Source: Bacteriovoracaceae bacterium UBA6153 (GTDB taxonomy: Bacteria > Bdellovibrionota > Bacteriovoracia > Bacteriovoracales > Bacteriovoracaceae). From it: a DNA stretch of 64,000 nt. Where the stretch lies: the NCBI GenBank assembly GCA_002428265.1, contig DIUR01000023.1:248001-312000 (forward strand), given 5' to 3'. Position 1 is the stretch's first letter, and every line of letters begins with the position of its first letter. The notes under the pieces are model-generated. The model saw only the letters and a program-made list of their open reading frames with translations. It ran no database searches and had not been told where the DNA came from. Shown piece by piece: positions 42,954-52,681 of the stretch. Both the position numbers and the translations under genes were made by a program.

Positions 42954-44250
42954 TATGACTGATCACCATTTCAAAGTCTATGAGGCCATCGTTTTTGGAA
43001 TTGTTTTGGCGTTTGCTCTTCAGTGGAATAATCCAGCTGACGCTATTCCATTGTTTGATTTTTACCCCGAATTTATTTCAGGCAAGTTAGTGGCTTCTTT
43101 GATGACTTTAATTTGGTTGCTCGTCTTATTTCAAAAAAAGTATTTTAAATCAATGATTGGATTGATTATAGGCGCTTTCCTTTTAGTTACCATATTTAGA
43201 TATTCAAGCAATTTTGCTTTCAGGTATTTCACACTCTATATTGTCGCCTTTATTTATGTGTTCAATCATCAGGACAAGAGAGCTCGCGCAGTGGGAAGCT
43301 CTCTGATCCTGGCCGCTTTATTTCTGTTTTCTGCTTTTCATAAATTGAATAACGATTATCTCTCTGGAATAGAATTTCAAAGAGGGGGATCGTTTATTGG
43401 CTTTCTTGATTTATGGTTTCCAGGTGCGTCTCCGGTAAAGCTAGGGCCGATGATGAAATATCTCCCACCTGTCTCTATTGCTATGGAGTTAGTCATTGCA
43501 TTTGGCTTAATGTTAAAACCAAAATTGTTTGTTCATGTCGCTGGATTTTTCCTTCTGTCCTTATGTATTTTGAATCCTCCAGTTCTCAGTGTTTATTTTA
43601 TGCTCTTGCCTTTATTTATCTCTGTTAGCAGTGGCTATGAAAATTTGCTGGAGAAAATGCCATTTTCTCATTTTCTTAAGACACCTTATTTTTGGGCCTT
43701 TTATATTTATATCTCGACGGCTAAGCTTAGTGATTTAAGTCTTATTGTTATTACCAACTATGTCCTTGTCCTGCTCTTTGCTTTGGCCCATGCAAAAATT
43801 CTTCTGAGTTATAAAAAGGAAAAGACAATTCTCTTAGAATATGGGAAGGCCGATTTTAAAAATACCAGGGTATGGATTGTTCCTGTGTTAATGAGTCTGA
43901 CTTTTGTTGGATCTCTCAGTTTTCTTCCAGGTCCTTTTGGCTTTAAAATGTTTTCCGGTCGCAGGTTTGAAACAAGTTATTTAACCCTAATTGTTAATCA
44001 AAGGGCCGCTTGTGATTATTCTTCTAAACGTTGGCAGTATTCGCCTGTCGCAGATGTTAGCTGGATGAGAATAAACGGCGATTCTTGTCAGATTTTACTG
44101 CCTACAGAGGGAGCGGTTAACTATGTTGCAAGGCACATTTGTACAAAATACGACTTAAGCGAATTTTCACTGGCGGCCTCGTACAATTATAAAGCGATCG
44201 AGTTCAATTGCAGTAATTATAGTGAGAGAATTTCAAGCAATTCTCTCTAG
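42940..44250 (+). CDS. Polytopic membrane protein (HTTM/DoxX-like helices)
   Basis: The ATG at 42940 (AGGA upstream) gives 436 residues with about nine helices. FSAFHKLNNDYLSG is reminiscent of HTTM/vitamin-K-dependent carboxylase-like proteins, and the hydrophilic C-terminal part (about 345-436) contains four Cys. The function is unknown. It overlaps the preceding gene by 14 bases. Confidence 0.5.
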   Translation: MQKADMTDHHFKVYEAIVFGIVLAFALQWNNPADAIPLFDFYPEFISGKLVASLMTLIWLLVLFQKKYFKSMIGLIIGAFLLVTIFRYSSNFAFRYFTLYIVAFIYVFNHQDKRARAVGSSLILAALFLFSAFHKLNNDYLSGIEFQRGGSFIGFLDLWFPGASPVKLGPMMKYLPPVSIAMELVIAFGLMLKPKLFVHVAGFFLLSLCILNPPVLSVYFMLLPLFISVSSGYENLLEKMPFSHFLKTPYFWAFYIYISTAKLSDLSLIVITNYVLVLLFALAHAKILLSYKKEKTILLEYGKADFKNTRVWIVPVLMSLTFVGSLSFLPGPFGFKMFSGRRFETSYLTLIVNQRAACDYSSKRWQYSPVADVSWMRINGDSCQILLPTEGAVNYVARHICTKYDLSEFSLAASYNYKAIEFNCSNYSERISSNSL

Positions 44251-44290
44251 CTAGCTTGGCATTGAAGGGGCCTTTGAGTACCATTAATGG

Positions 44291-45526
44291 ATGCTTTTAG
44301 AAAAAAATAATTTACGGAGAATACTGCTTCTAATTCAGATTCTCTTTTTTTTCTTGATAGAGCTTACCTTGCCTCAGTCTTTGAAATATTTTTCTTCCTA
44401 TGGGACTTCTGAAAGTCTGATCTTTTATCCTCTTTTTCTTATTCCATTAATACTTCTGATTGCGACATTCTTAATGGAGAAGTTTCAGGCGCTCTTTTTT
44501 TTCCTCATGGCCTTAGTGCTGGTTAATAATCTCTACGTAGGCGCTTTTATCACAGTCTTTTTTCTTTTCTTTTTTTGGGGAGTTTCAAAGAAGCGAGATA
44601 GTGGACCTTTAACTTTTTTCTGGATGGTCGTTTTAGCAGGACTTACATTCTCATCAATCTATTATTTGCAAATTGCCAACAGTTTAAGCTGGTTTTGGCT
44701 AATGATCCATGTGACCTGGGCCTTGAAGTTTATTGCATGGACTGTGAGTGTGAGATTGTATGACAAAACATATAGTATAAAAAACTATCTAGAGTTCTTT
44801 TTTAATCCAGTTTTCTTTTTCTTTACCAGCGATCTCAACGTCCTTACTCCTGAAAGATTTTTTAATTCGAGAATAGACAAAGATCAGATTACAGCATCAG
44901 ATTTTAAATTATTTTTATATCAGACTTTTGCAGGAGTCTTTCTTCTGATTATTTATGGGATCGCTCAAAAATATTATTTTCTTAATCTGGAAAACATTGG
45001 ATTTTTTGGAAAGGCCTATATCGGGGCATTTGTCAGCATTGGGGTCGCGATTTTATTTCATGCAGCCAATTCATGCATACAGGTCTCTATGCTCAATTCA
45101 TTTCATTATAAGCTTCAAGTTGATATGAACAGGCCATGGCTTGCTATTTCTCCATCTGATTACTGGAAGCGTATGCATTTTTATGTCAGAGACTATATTT
45201 TTGAAATTATTACAAAGCCTGTGATGACTAATTTAATAAGGTGGAACTCCAAATTGGTGAATTTTAAAATCGTCATTATTGGGATTATTTATCTGATTTT
45301 TTCGTGCACGCAAGTAGGGTATCAACCTTACAGACAGGGAAGGACTCTTTTAATTGGATTTCTAGTGACTGGGGTTTTTGTGGCGATGATGTCTTTGCCT
45401 GAAATTCTTCTTACAAAAAGAGCTCATAATTTTTTTGAAAAACATCATTGGATGGGAAGAGCACTTACTTTCATTATTTTATATGTTGGTTACTATTTTA
45501 TATTTTCTGTTAGAAAAGGTTTCTAA
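44291..45526 (+). CDS. MBOAT-like membrane protein lacking the WHG histidine (paralogue 1)
   Basis: The 411-residue protein has about ten helices. SPSDYWKRMHFYVRDYIFE matches the DltB/AlgI-type MBOAT signature (SDFWRRWHISLSxWLRDY). Where active MBOATs have G-x-W-H-G, this protein reads SCTQVGYQPYRQG, so the catalytic His is missing. It resembles the protein at 46335, which shares the QxGYxP replacement. It may be an inactive partner, a channel or an enzyme with other chemistry. Confidence 0.6.
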   Translation: MLLEKNNLRRILLLIQILFFFLIELTLPQSLKYFSSYGTSESLIFYPLFLIPLILLIATFLMEKFQALFFFLMALVLVNNLYVGAFITVFFLFFFWGVSKKRDSGPLTFFWMVVLAGLTFSSIYYLQIANSLSWFWLMIHVTWALKFIAWTVSVRLYDKTYSIKNYLEFFFNPVFFFFTSDLNVLTPERFFNSRIDKDQITASDFKLFLYQTFAGVFLLIIYGIAQKYYFLNLENIGFFGKAYIGAFVSIGVAILFHAANSCIQVSMLNSFHYKLQVDMNRPWLAISPSDYWKRMHFYVRDYIFEIITKPVMTNLIRWNSKLVNFKIVIIGIIYLIFSCTQVGYQPYRQGRTLLIGFLVTGVFVAMMSLPEILLTKRAHNFFEKHHWMGRALTFIILYVGYYFIFSVRKGF

Positions 45527-45540
45527 AAAGGATTGTCTTT

Positions 45541-46332
45541 ATGTCATCTCACATTGAAAAACATTTTCTCAAAATCCCGCCATCAGGAGAATTTGCAAAA
45601 GTTTCTGCTCATGAATGGGCAGACTGGCACTGGCAAATAAAAGGTCGCGATTCCGAGAAGGGAACTCCTTATTATCAAAATACTGTCGGCAATCTAGACA
45701 CTCAACTGGTGAGCGCTTGCAAGTTACTCAATAAAGAGAAAATACATCTCCTCGAATTAGATGATAGTGAATTTTTTAAAAAAATTGATGAAGACAATAA
45801 ATCGAAACCAGTGATTAATTTTTCATTGTCAAAACTTACTCAATTACCACAAAGAATAACGACCGATTTAGCTCGTGGATTAGAATCAAGAAATCAGACA
45901 ATCATTCATCTTTTTATCAATCATCCTACAGAGTGTAGTATGGAGTTATTTAAAGCATGTGAAGTGCTTGCGAATGCAGGTATCATTCTCAATAATCATA
46001 TGACTTTTTTAAAAGGCCTTAATGATAGTCCTGAAGTTGTTAAAGATTTAAACTTAAAGCTGATTATGATGAGAGTAAGGCCTTATTCAATCTATTTAAA
46101 AGAATACTTGGCCCAAGAGCATGCTGTGCTCAATGTCTCGAAGGATCAAGGGATTGCTGTTCTTGAATCTCTGAGAGGATGGACTTCAGGTCTTGCGGTT
46201 CCTCACTTTCTAATAGAGTCCAAAGAAGGTGTTTATCAGGCCAAGCTTCCAAATTATATTAAAAAAAATGATGGAGAGCATTTCGTTTTTAGAAACTATA
46301 AAAATATGGATTTCGACTACATCAATAAATAA
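45541..46332 (+). CDS. Aminomutase-like protein without Fe-S and PLP sites
   Basis: The 263-residue protein matches lysine 2,3-aminomutase in its N-terminus (EWADWHWQIKGR) and its C-terminal half (FINHPTECSMELFKACEV, GIILNNHMTFLKGLNDS, SGLAVPHFLIES, LPNYIKK). About 150 residues containing the CxxxCxxC radical-SAM cluster are replaced by a shorter stretch with none of these Cys. The PLP Lys region D-x-PGGGK is ESKEGVY and the substrate Asp loop is gone. It cannot carry out the radical reaction. A scaffold or regulatory role beside the MBOAT-like genes is inferred. Confidence 0.75.
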   Translation: MSSHIEKHFLKIPPSGEFAKVSAHEWADWHWQIKGRDSEKGTPYYQNTVGNLDTQLVSACKLLNKEKIHLLELDDSEFFKKIDEDNKSKPVINFSLSKLTQLPQRITTDLARGLESRNQTIIHLFINHPTECSMELFKACEVLANAGIILNNHMTFLKGLNDSPEVVKDLNLKLIMMRVRPYSIYLKEYLAQEHAVLNVSKDQGIAVLESLRGWTSGLAVPHFLIESKEGVYQAKLPNYIKKNDGEHFVFRNYKNMDFDYINK

Positions 46333-46334
46333 GT

Positions 46335-47684
46335 ATGACTGAAAATCGTGAATCATTATTTAGTAAAACTCAACTTATCAAGATTTTATGTCTTGTCATC
46401 ATCGCTGTCATTGGTTTTTTGGCAGAGGATAATTTTAGAAAAGTTTTCTTATATTCGCTGAACTTTGGTTATCGTTCAGGGATTTGGAACTCCTTATCTC
46501 TTTTGCCACTGCTGCTGATTTGCCACTTATTCATACAAAAGACATTACGAAAAAATATTTTAACGCCTCTTTATTTTTTAGGAATTTTTTTGTTATTGAG
46601 TCCAATGGTAAGCATTGCTTGTCTATATATCATTTTTTTTGTTGGTCTCTATTATCTAGAGAAGCTCTCAAGAACTAAAAAAATGATTGGCCCTCTATTA
46701 ATGTCAATCGTTACACTTATGATCTTTGTTCCATTGTCTTTATACACTTTTAGAATAAGTATCACGCCGATGCAGACATATTTTCTCATTCTTTTTAAGT
46801 CGTGCTTTTTAATGAGAGTTTTAAGCTGGTATATCGACCGCAGAGTGTATGAGCGTGCAACTTTTGATAGTTTATCTGAATATATTGAGTTCATTTTTTG
46901 TCCAGTATTTTTCATCTTTCCCGGGCAGATTCAATTTTTTATGTATGATTACTTTCACAAAAGTAAAATCAGGGATTCTGAGAAAATGAATTTTACTCTC
47001 ATCATCTGGCTTGGATTATGGGGATTTTCCTTAATGGTCATTTATTCTTTGATGGATCAGTATTTTTGGAGATATTTTAATCATATCCCGGTTTGGATGC
47101 AGCATTATGGATTCTGGAGTGTTCAGTTAACAATAGGACTTTATTGGTTGGTTGTTATCTATGTTCAACAAACGGCCGGGATGGCCTATCAAGTTTCATT
47201 GGCAAGAGTCATGGGATACAATTTGAAATATGATATGCACTGGCCTCTTTTGGCAAGATCTCCACTTGATTACTTAAGACGTCACAGTTCATATGTTAAG
47301 GATTACATTGTAGAGATGGGATTAAAACCGATTGCTTTGCTGTCGCTTAGAAAGGGGTATCGCGCAAGTCTGATTTTCCCTATTGCTTCAGTCATTAGTT
47401 ATAGCTTTTTCATTTCCATTCAGACTGGATATCGTCCCGACTACAACAGGCAATGGGCCGTTACGGGGGTTATGATCGCATTCTTAGTTTTTGCTATTTT
47501 AATATCATACTTTCGCACTTTCATAATGAAAGTTTTTAAACAAAGTCCAATTGCTCCGGAGACTCTTCTCACAGAAGATAGTAGCAAAGCGCTGAAGCAT
47601 TGGAATGTCAGTGATTACCTGATGTGGATTATTACTATTTTTGTTCTTAGTTTTTATAAAATGCTCTTGGGGATTGTAAAATAA
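46335..47684 (+). CDS. MBOAT-like membrane protein lacking the WHG histidine (paralogue 2)
   Basis: The 449-residue protein has about ten helices and aligns with the 44291 protein: SPLDYLRRHSSYVKDYI for the MBOAT signature and SIQTGYRPDYNRQW where the WHG motif would be. Shared QxGYxP suggests the two have the same altered site. The two genes flank the aminomutase-like gene, with spacings of 14 and 2 bases. Confidence 0.6.
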   Translation: MTENRESLFSKTQLIKILCLVIIAVIGFLAEDNFRKVFLYSLNFGYRSGIWNSLSLLPLLLICHLFIQKTLRKNILTPLYFLGIFLLLSPMVSIACLYIIFFVGLYYLEKLSRTKKMIGPLLMSIVTLMIFVPLSLYTFRISITPMQTYFLILFKSCFLMRVLSWYIDRRVYERATFDSLSEYIEFIFCPVFFIFPGQIQFFMYDYFHKSKIRDSEKMNFTLIIWLGLWGFSLMVIYSLMDQYFWRYFNHIPVWMQHYGFWSVQLTIGLYWLVVIYVQQTAGMAYQVSLARVMGYNLKYDMHWPLLARSPLDYLRRHSSYVKDYIVEMGLKPIALLSLRKGYRASLIFPIASVISYSFFISIQTGYRPDYNRQWAVTGVMIAFLVFAILISYFRTFIMKVFKQSPIAPETLLTEDSSKALKHWNVSDYLMWIITIFVLSFYKMLLGIVK

Positions 47685-47724
47685 ATTGCAATTGCAGCGC
47701 TTAGATTCTAATCTATACACTCAT

Positions 47725-47994
47725 ATGACAACTTCAATAAAAAATACCATTCGAAATTTCCTGGAAGAAGATCCTTTTTATCAAGAAAGTATTACCAAAG
47801 GATTTTCTGATGATCTGCCTTTAGTTGACACCGGGGCCATTGATTCAATTGGCATTTTTAATTTAATTGTTTTTCTTGAAACACAGTTTCATATCACTAT
47901 TGCCATTGAAGAGCTTTCTGATTCAAACTTTCTGACACTTAATCATATTGAAAAATTTATTCAAGAAAAAGTCAGACAGGCAAATGGAACCTAG
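47725..47994 (+). CDS. Acyl/peptidyl carrier protein
   Basis: The ATG at 47725 gives 89 residues with the carrier-protein motif DTGAIDSIGIFNLIVFLE; Ser41 is the phosphopantetheine site. The fold of four helices is recognisable. It is followed by an overlapping adenylating ligase gene, then a BtrK-like decarboxylase, which suggests that an amino acid is loaded on this protein and modified there. Confidence 0.85.
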   Translation: MTTSIKNTIRNFLEEDPFYQESITKGFSDDLPLVDTGAIDSIGIFNLIVFLETQFHITIAIEELSDSNFLTLNHIEKFIQEKVRQANGT

Positions 47995-49510
47995 TGCAAT
48001 TTTTAAGACCTTAATTCAAAAGCACTCCTCAGAAATTGGAGATTGTTCAGCATTCGTAAGTTCGACTCAGAGTATTTCCTATAAAAAATTGGAAACATTT
48101 TCATCTGGTCTAGAATTATTTTTAAGAAAGAATAAAGTTTCTTCTCAATCACCAGTTCTTATTTTTTTGCCTCAGTCTGTTGAGTTGGCACTATTGGCGA
48201 GCGCTCTTATTTATTCAGGAGTTCCAGCTTTGATTACGCCTACAGGAATTAAAGCTCATGAGGTAGATCAGCTTTTAGCTGATTATCCTTTCAGTGCGCT
48301 TATAACTTCGGAGGAGTTTAAAGATAAGTTAAAAAAGTCTGCACGTTTTCAAGATAATGTAATGAATATCGAAATAGAGAGAACTAAGTTTTCTTTTTAT
48401 AAGCTCACTGATGAAATAAAGACTAGCGTCGATTTTAGTTGGCTTTTAATGACGTCTGGATCAACTGGGAAGTCGAAGATCGTTATGATGTCAGCACTGA
48501 ATCTTCAAGAGAGAACTCTAGGAGAAATTGATCTTTTTGAAATTAGGCCTCAAAGTAAGATTTTAAATGTTCTTCCATTTTCTCACGATATAGGTTTTAA
48601 CCAGCTGTTGACTTCAATCTACACTGGCTCAACGCTGGAGATTTTTACAAAGAGACTTCCGGTTGAGTTTGCCAATCGCATGATTGAAGGAGGTTTTGAT
48701 GGTGTGAGTTCAATGCCACAAATCTGGAATAACTTCATTCAAATTGCTAAAAAATTAAATTTTAAAATTGCTCATGCTTGCTATATTACCGTCTCTGGTG
48801 GCTCGTTGCCTGTTGAGAAACTGGTTGAATTACGTGAAATTTTTATCAATGCAAAAATTTTTAAAACCTATGGGCAAACGGAAACATTCAGAAGCCTCGC
48901 CGAAGTGGAGCAGGATTTTTTTGTTAAAAATAGTTGTGGTAAAATAATCGCAGGAGTTGACCTACTCTTAGTTAATGAAAATGATCAGGTTTGTCTTACT
49001 GGTGAATCTGGTCAGTTACTACATTTTGGTACGGGTACGATGTCTGGGTATTGGATGGACCAGGAGTTGACTGATATAAAGATGAAGCCGTTTGGAGAGA
49101 TTAAAATACCTGTTGTCCGCACTGGTGATTACTTTATCAGAACTGAAGATGGGCGTTATCAATACGAAGGCAGAAAAGATGATATGATTAAGCATGCGGG
49201 AAGAAGATTCTTTCTAAGCGAGATCGAAACCTGTATTAGAAGTTCTAATCTCGTCAAGGATGTCTTCTTGATTCATGTCCCAGAGAGCAATATTAATTCT
49301 TTGGGAAAAGATAAGATACTGTCCTTTGTTATTGTGAAGGATGATGTGACAGATGCTCCATCTCTTTTGAAAATATATTGCACTTCTATGCTCGAGACCT
49401 TTAAAGTTCCCGATGAGTTTATTGTTTGCAGTGCTTTTCCAATGACCTCTAGTTTTAAAGTAGATGGTCCTGCACTTTTAAAATTAGGAAGATTAAGTGG
49501 AAATAAGTAA
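47984..49510 (+). CDS. AMP-forming acyl/amino acid ligase (DltA/acyl-CoA synthetase superfamily)
   Basis: The ATG at 47984 overlaps the carrier gene and gives 508 residues. ANL motifs are clear: LMTSGSTGKSKIV (A3), KTYGQTE (A5), RTGDYF (A7) and GRKDDMIKHAGRRFFLSEIE (A8-like, with the hinge Asp). It should activate a carboxylate as adenylate and transfer it to the adjoining carrier protein. The substrate code could not be read, so an amino acid is inferred from the decarboxylase next door. Confidence 0.85.
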   Translation: MEPSAIFKTLIQKHSSEIGDCSAFVSSTQSISYKKLETFSSGLELFLRKNKVSSQSPVLIFLPQSVELALLASALIYSGVPALITPTGIKAHEVDQLLADYPFSALITSEEFKDKLKKSARFQDNVMNIEIERTKFSFYKLTDEIKTSVDFSWLLMTSGSTGKSKIVMMSALNLQERTLGEIDLFEIRPQSKILNVLPFSHDIGFNQLLTSIYTGSTLEIFTKRLPVEFANRMIEGGFDGVSSMPQIWNNFIQIAKKLNFKIAHACYITVSGGSLPVEKLVELREIFINAKIFKTYGQTETFRSLAEVEQDFFVKNSCGKIIAGVDLLLVNENDQVCLTGESGQLLHFGTGTMSGYWMDQELTDIKMKPFGEIKIPVVRTGDYFIRTEDGRYQYEGRKDDMIKHAGRRFFLSEIETCIRSSNLVKDVFLIHVPESNINSLGKDKILSFVIVKDDVTDAPSLLKIYCTSMLETFKVPDEFIVCSAFPMTSSFKVDGPALLKLGRLSGNK

Positions 49511-50690
49511 TTTTTTGAAGCAAAAGATTTCATCACAGAACTGGAAAACGCCGTTTTATTATTATGATTTTAATATTGTTGAAAAGAATTTCCGTGACCT
49601 TGAAAATTCACTAAGCAATAGATTTAAAATATTCTATTCTATGAAGTCCAATCCTCATCATGGAATACTGACAAAATTAAAATCTCTTGGCTGCCTATTG
49701 GACATTTCCTCAATCGGAGAACTAGACAGGGCGCTGGCCGCTGGCTTTACAGGAAAAGAGATTAGTTTTGTAGGACCTGGAAAAAGCCAGGAAGAGCTTA
49801 TTGCCTGCGTGACTAATAATATTGAGTACACGGTTATAGAGTCAATTCAAGAACTCGAGTCTTTCGCTGCTATTGCTAAAAATTACGATAAAATTAAAAA
49901 AGTCTGCCTTCGTATTAATCCGGCCACCTACTATCATCCGGGAGGTGCTGCCCGAAATATGTCCCCGGTACATTTTGGGATTGATGAAACAGAAGTCTTA
50001 AATGCAAAAGTTATCTTTGATAAAAATAAGCATATCGTTTTAGCTGGACTGCACTTTTATCTTCAATCTCAGTTTTTAGATGCAGCAGTTATTGTTGCAA
50101 ACTTTAAATCATTTATTAGTTGCGCTGTGAAGTTGGAAGCAGGATTTAATACCAAGTTTGAAATGATCAATTTTGGTGGAGGATTTGGAATCCCTTATTT
50201 TCAAGGGCAGAATAAATTAGACCTAAGTCTTCTTAAAGATGAAATCCAAGCTTTGTTAAAAAGTGAGGAATCCTCATCTCTTAAAGACACATTATTTTTT
50301 GTAGAGTCTGGTCGTTTTTTGAGCGGCCCAGCGGGATTTTTTGTTACAAAGGTTCTTTATACGAAAAAATCATATGGAAAAAATTATGCCGTTTGTGATG
50401 GAGGGATTACTCAGCATCAAGCAGCTGTCGGTATCGGACAAATCCTTCGCAGAAATTTCCCAATCAGAGCAGTTAAAATGAAAGAAGATAGTAAAACAAA
50501 TGAAGTTGTTACAATTGTTGGACCTTCTTGTTATTCAATAGATATCCTGGGCTCTGATGTTGAATTGCCACAATTAATGCCGGGAGACGCTGTGGTCATA
50601 GAGCAATCGGGAGCATATGGACCTACATTTAGCCCTGAAAACTTTCTAAGCCGTCCAAAGGCAAACGAATACACTAATGAATCAGAATAA
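49497..50690 (+). CDS. PLP-dependent decarboxylase, BtrK-like (group IV)
   Basis: The 397-residue protein has the PLP Lys in FYSMKSNPH (about 50), the SIGELDRALAAGF strand, GLHFYLQSQ, and INFGGGFGIPYF, SGRFLSGPAGFF and CDGGITQHQAAVGIGQILRRNFP. These match the BtrK / exosortase-associated decarboxylases of the alanine racemase fold. BtrK acts on a glutamyl carrier protein. In this operon the substrate may be an amino acid on the 47725 carrier protein. GTG is the start; both ends overlap neighbouring genes. Confidence 0.85.
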   Translation: MEISNFLKQKISSQNWKTPFYYYDFNIVEKNFRDLENSLSNRFKIFYSMKSNPHHGILTKLKSLGCLLDISSIGELDRALAAGFTGKEISFVGPGKSQEELIACVTNNIEYTVIESIQELESFAAIAKNYDKIKKVCLRINPATYYHPGGAARNMSPVHFGIDETEVLNAKVIFDKNKHIVLAGLHFYLQSQFLDAAVIVANFKSFISCAVKLEAGFNTKFEMINFGGGFGIPYFQGQNKLDLSLLKDEIQALLKSEESSSLKDTLFFVESGRFLSGPAGFFVTKVLYTKKSYGKNYAVCDGGITQHQAAVGIGQILRRNFPIRAVKMKEDSKTNEVVTIVGPSCYSIDILGSDVELPQLMPGDAVVIEQSGAYGPTFSPENFLSRPKANEYTNESE

Positions 50691-52215
50691 AAAAAATGCA
50701 TTTCTTAAAAATGTTGTAACCATTTTTATTTTATTGTTTCTCGTTCTTGCAGGCGTTGAAGCCGGTCTTCATTTTAGGGCCTTATTAAAGTCTCAGTTTG
50801 CTGTTAGAAATCATACCTCAAATACAAAAACAGTTCTAATGATAGGTGACTCGGTTCTAGGAGGAGCTGAAGTCGATGATTCCATTTATAGCGAGCTTAA
50901 GAATAATTTAGAAAGCAAAGAATCTTCTGCCTTTGATTTGATTGACGGAGTCAAACAAGGAAACTATTCAAGCCAGGTGAATTACACTATTGATGAAATG
51001 ATTAAAAAACATCATCCACAAATGAGTATTATTCTTTTAGGAAATAGCGACTTTATAGTTTTAAGCGAAAAAAGCGAAGAGCGAACTTACTTACCAATAA
51101 ATTATTTGAAAGACTTTGTTTATCGCTCATATCTATTCAAGCTTTATGTTTCTTTTTCTCATTATGTGAAAATGAACTTTCTTAAAAAAACTAAAATAGG
51201 AAGTTTTAAAAAATTGCAAGAAGCGCAAGAATTTCGGGAAGACCCAAAATCGGCTGAAACATTTCAAAAACAAGAATTGCTTTATAAAGCATTTCAAAAT
51301 GGGACTCTTTCTTGTCCTGATATGGCCAAACTGGCAGAGTTAAGAATTAAATTCCTAGGAGAAGCAGGGATTGATGTGCTTCAGAAAACGGAAAAATGCG
51401 ATATTAGTAAGCTCCCCCCTCGAGATCAATTCAAAGTCAATTACTCATTGGGAAGGGCCTATAAAGAATTGCGAATGCGTGAAAAGGTTGACTACTATTT
51501 TGGTAAGGCCTTTGAGATATCTCCAAGATCACTTGGTTTGTTAGGTCACTTGTATTGGCGTGCAGAAGGAGAGAAGAATTGCTCTGATATGTTTAAGTAC
51601 TTTGAAGAGGTCTTGAGGCAAACTGAGCCGAGAGGACAGATGATTTGGTCGCTCAGACATTGTTTTACCAAAGATCATAAGATTGAAGAGGGAGTTAAGT
51701 TCTTTAATCAGCTATCGAAAAAACTAAAAGCAAATAGAAAACTTAGCTTGTTGATCGCTGAGAGTCTCTCTGGAAATGAAACTAGCCGTAAGTCAATTAT
51801 TGAAAGTCTTTCGGCCAACCGTGATAACTATCTTTCAATGCTTAATTATTATAAATTGAAATCAATGTTTAAAGAGGCGAATGCGCTCTATTTGACGAAA
51901 GATTTATATGTAGAAACTAATGAAGTTAGAATTGATCTAAAAAATTTCAGAGCAACCATTCGTAAATTATTATTGGCCGGAGGGGATGTTATTGTTCTTC
52001 AATATCCTAATCAGTCAGATTGGCCGGTTCTTGAAGCGATTGCTCCATTCGGCCTCAATGTTACTTTTATCAGTCTATCTTCAATCTTAGAGAAAAATTT
52101 ATCTCAATATAATATATTTCAGCTTCTAGAGGATGATTTTCTGCATGTCACACCATTAGGGGCAAAGATTATAGCTGACGAATTGAATTTAAAAATTAGA
52201 AAGATCTTAAAGTAG
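50677..52215 (+). CDS. Membrane-anchored SGNH/DltD-like hydrolase-fold protein
   Basis: The 512-residue protein has one N-terminal membrane helix (about 12-30), then an SGNH start LMIGDSVLGG (nucleophile Ser59), GNSDF (block III), and near the C-terminus DDFLHVTPLG (Asp487/His490). A long helical, TPR-like insertion (about 215-400) separates the blocks. Such proteins partner with MBOAT transferases in DltD and AlgX-type systems, where they act on the acyl group outside the cytoplasm. It overlaps the decarboxylase gene by 14 bases. Confidence 0.75.
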   Translation: MNQNKKNAFLKNVVTIFILLFLVLAGVEAGLHFRALLKSQFAVRNHTSNTKTVLMIGDSVLGGAEVDDSIYSELKNNLESKESSAFDLIDGVKQGNYSSQVNYTIDEMIKKHHPQMSIILLGNSDFIVLSEKSEERTYLPINYLKDFVYRSYLFKLYVSFSHYVKMNFLKKTKIGSFKKLQEAQEFREDPKSAETFQKQELLYKAFQNGTLSCPDMAKLAELRIKFLGEAGIDVLQKTEKCDISKLPPRDQFKVNYSLGRAYKELRMREKVDYYFGKAFEISPRSLGLLGHLYWRAEGEKNCSDMFKYFEEVLRQTEPRGQMIWSLRHCFTKDHKIEEGVKFFNQLSKKLKANRKLSLLIAESLSGNETSRKSIIESLSANRDNYLSMLNYYKLKSMFKEANALYLTKDLYVETNEVRIDLKNFRATIRKLLLAGGDVIVLQYPNQSDWPVLEAIAPFGLNVTFISLSSILEKNLSQYNIFQLLEDDFLHVTPLGAKIIADELNLKIRKILK

Positions 52216-52216
52216 G

Positions 52217-52681
52217 ATGGATATGAAATTATCTGAAGAGTTAATAGTAGTAGAGGATCAAAATAAAAATCTGTCTTCTATTGTTCATTATAAAAAAATG
52301 ATGGAAGAAATCTTTTCAAATAGTCATGTCGATGAAAAATTTAAAAGAAATATACTTATAAGCTTTTCTGCCACAAAGGCAGACAATACGGTCTATGGAG
52401 GAATTACAGGCTGGGTTGGTTATGATTTTGCTCTTCTTGAGGCCATATGGGTAGAGAGGTCTTATCAAAAAATGGGACTTGGTAAAATGCTTTTGAATAA
52501 GCTGGAAAAAATTGCTCGTGATAATAATTGCTACCGTATACTAACTTCAACAAATAATGTGAGCGATTCTCTCGGCTTTTGGATAAAGAATGGCTTTGAA
52601 CTTATGCATAAAGTAGAAACCAAAGAAACAGGGTTTACTATTTATTACTTTCAAAAAATTCTAAGTCCTGATGTAAAGTAG
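52217..52681 (+). CDS. GNAT-family N-acetyltransferase
   Basis: The 154-residue protein has the GNAT acetyl-CoA loop ERSYQKMGLGKMLLNKLEK and a C-terminal GFWIKNGFEL segment. It follows the SGNH gene by one base and would acetylate an amine. It is the last gene of this rightward transcript and converges with the MBOAT gene, overlapping it by 21 bases. Confidence 0.85.
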   Translation: MDMKLSEELIVVEDQNKNLSSIVHYKKMMEEIFSNSHVDEKFKRNILISFSATKADNTVYGGITGWVGYDFALLEAIWVERSYQKMGLGKMLLNKLEKIARDNNCYRILTSTNNVSDSLGFWIKNGFELMHKVETKETGFTIYYFQKILSPDVK

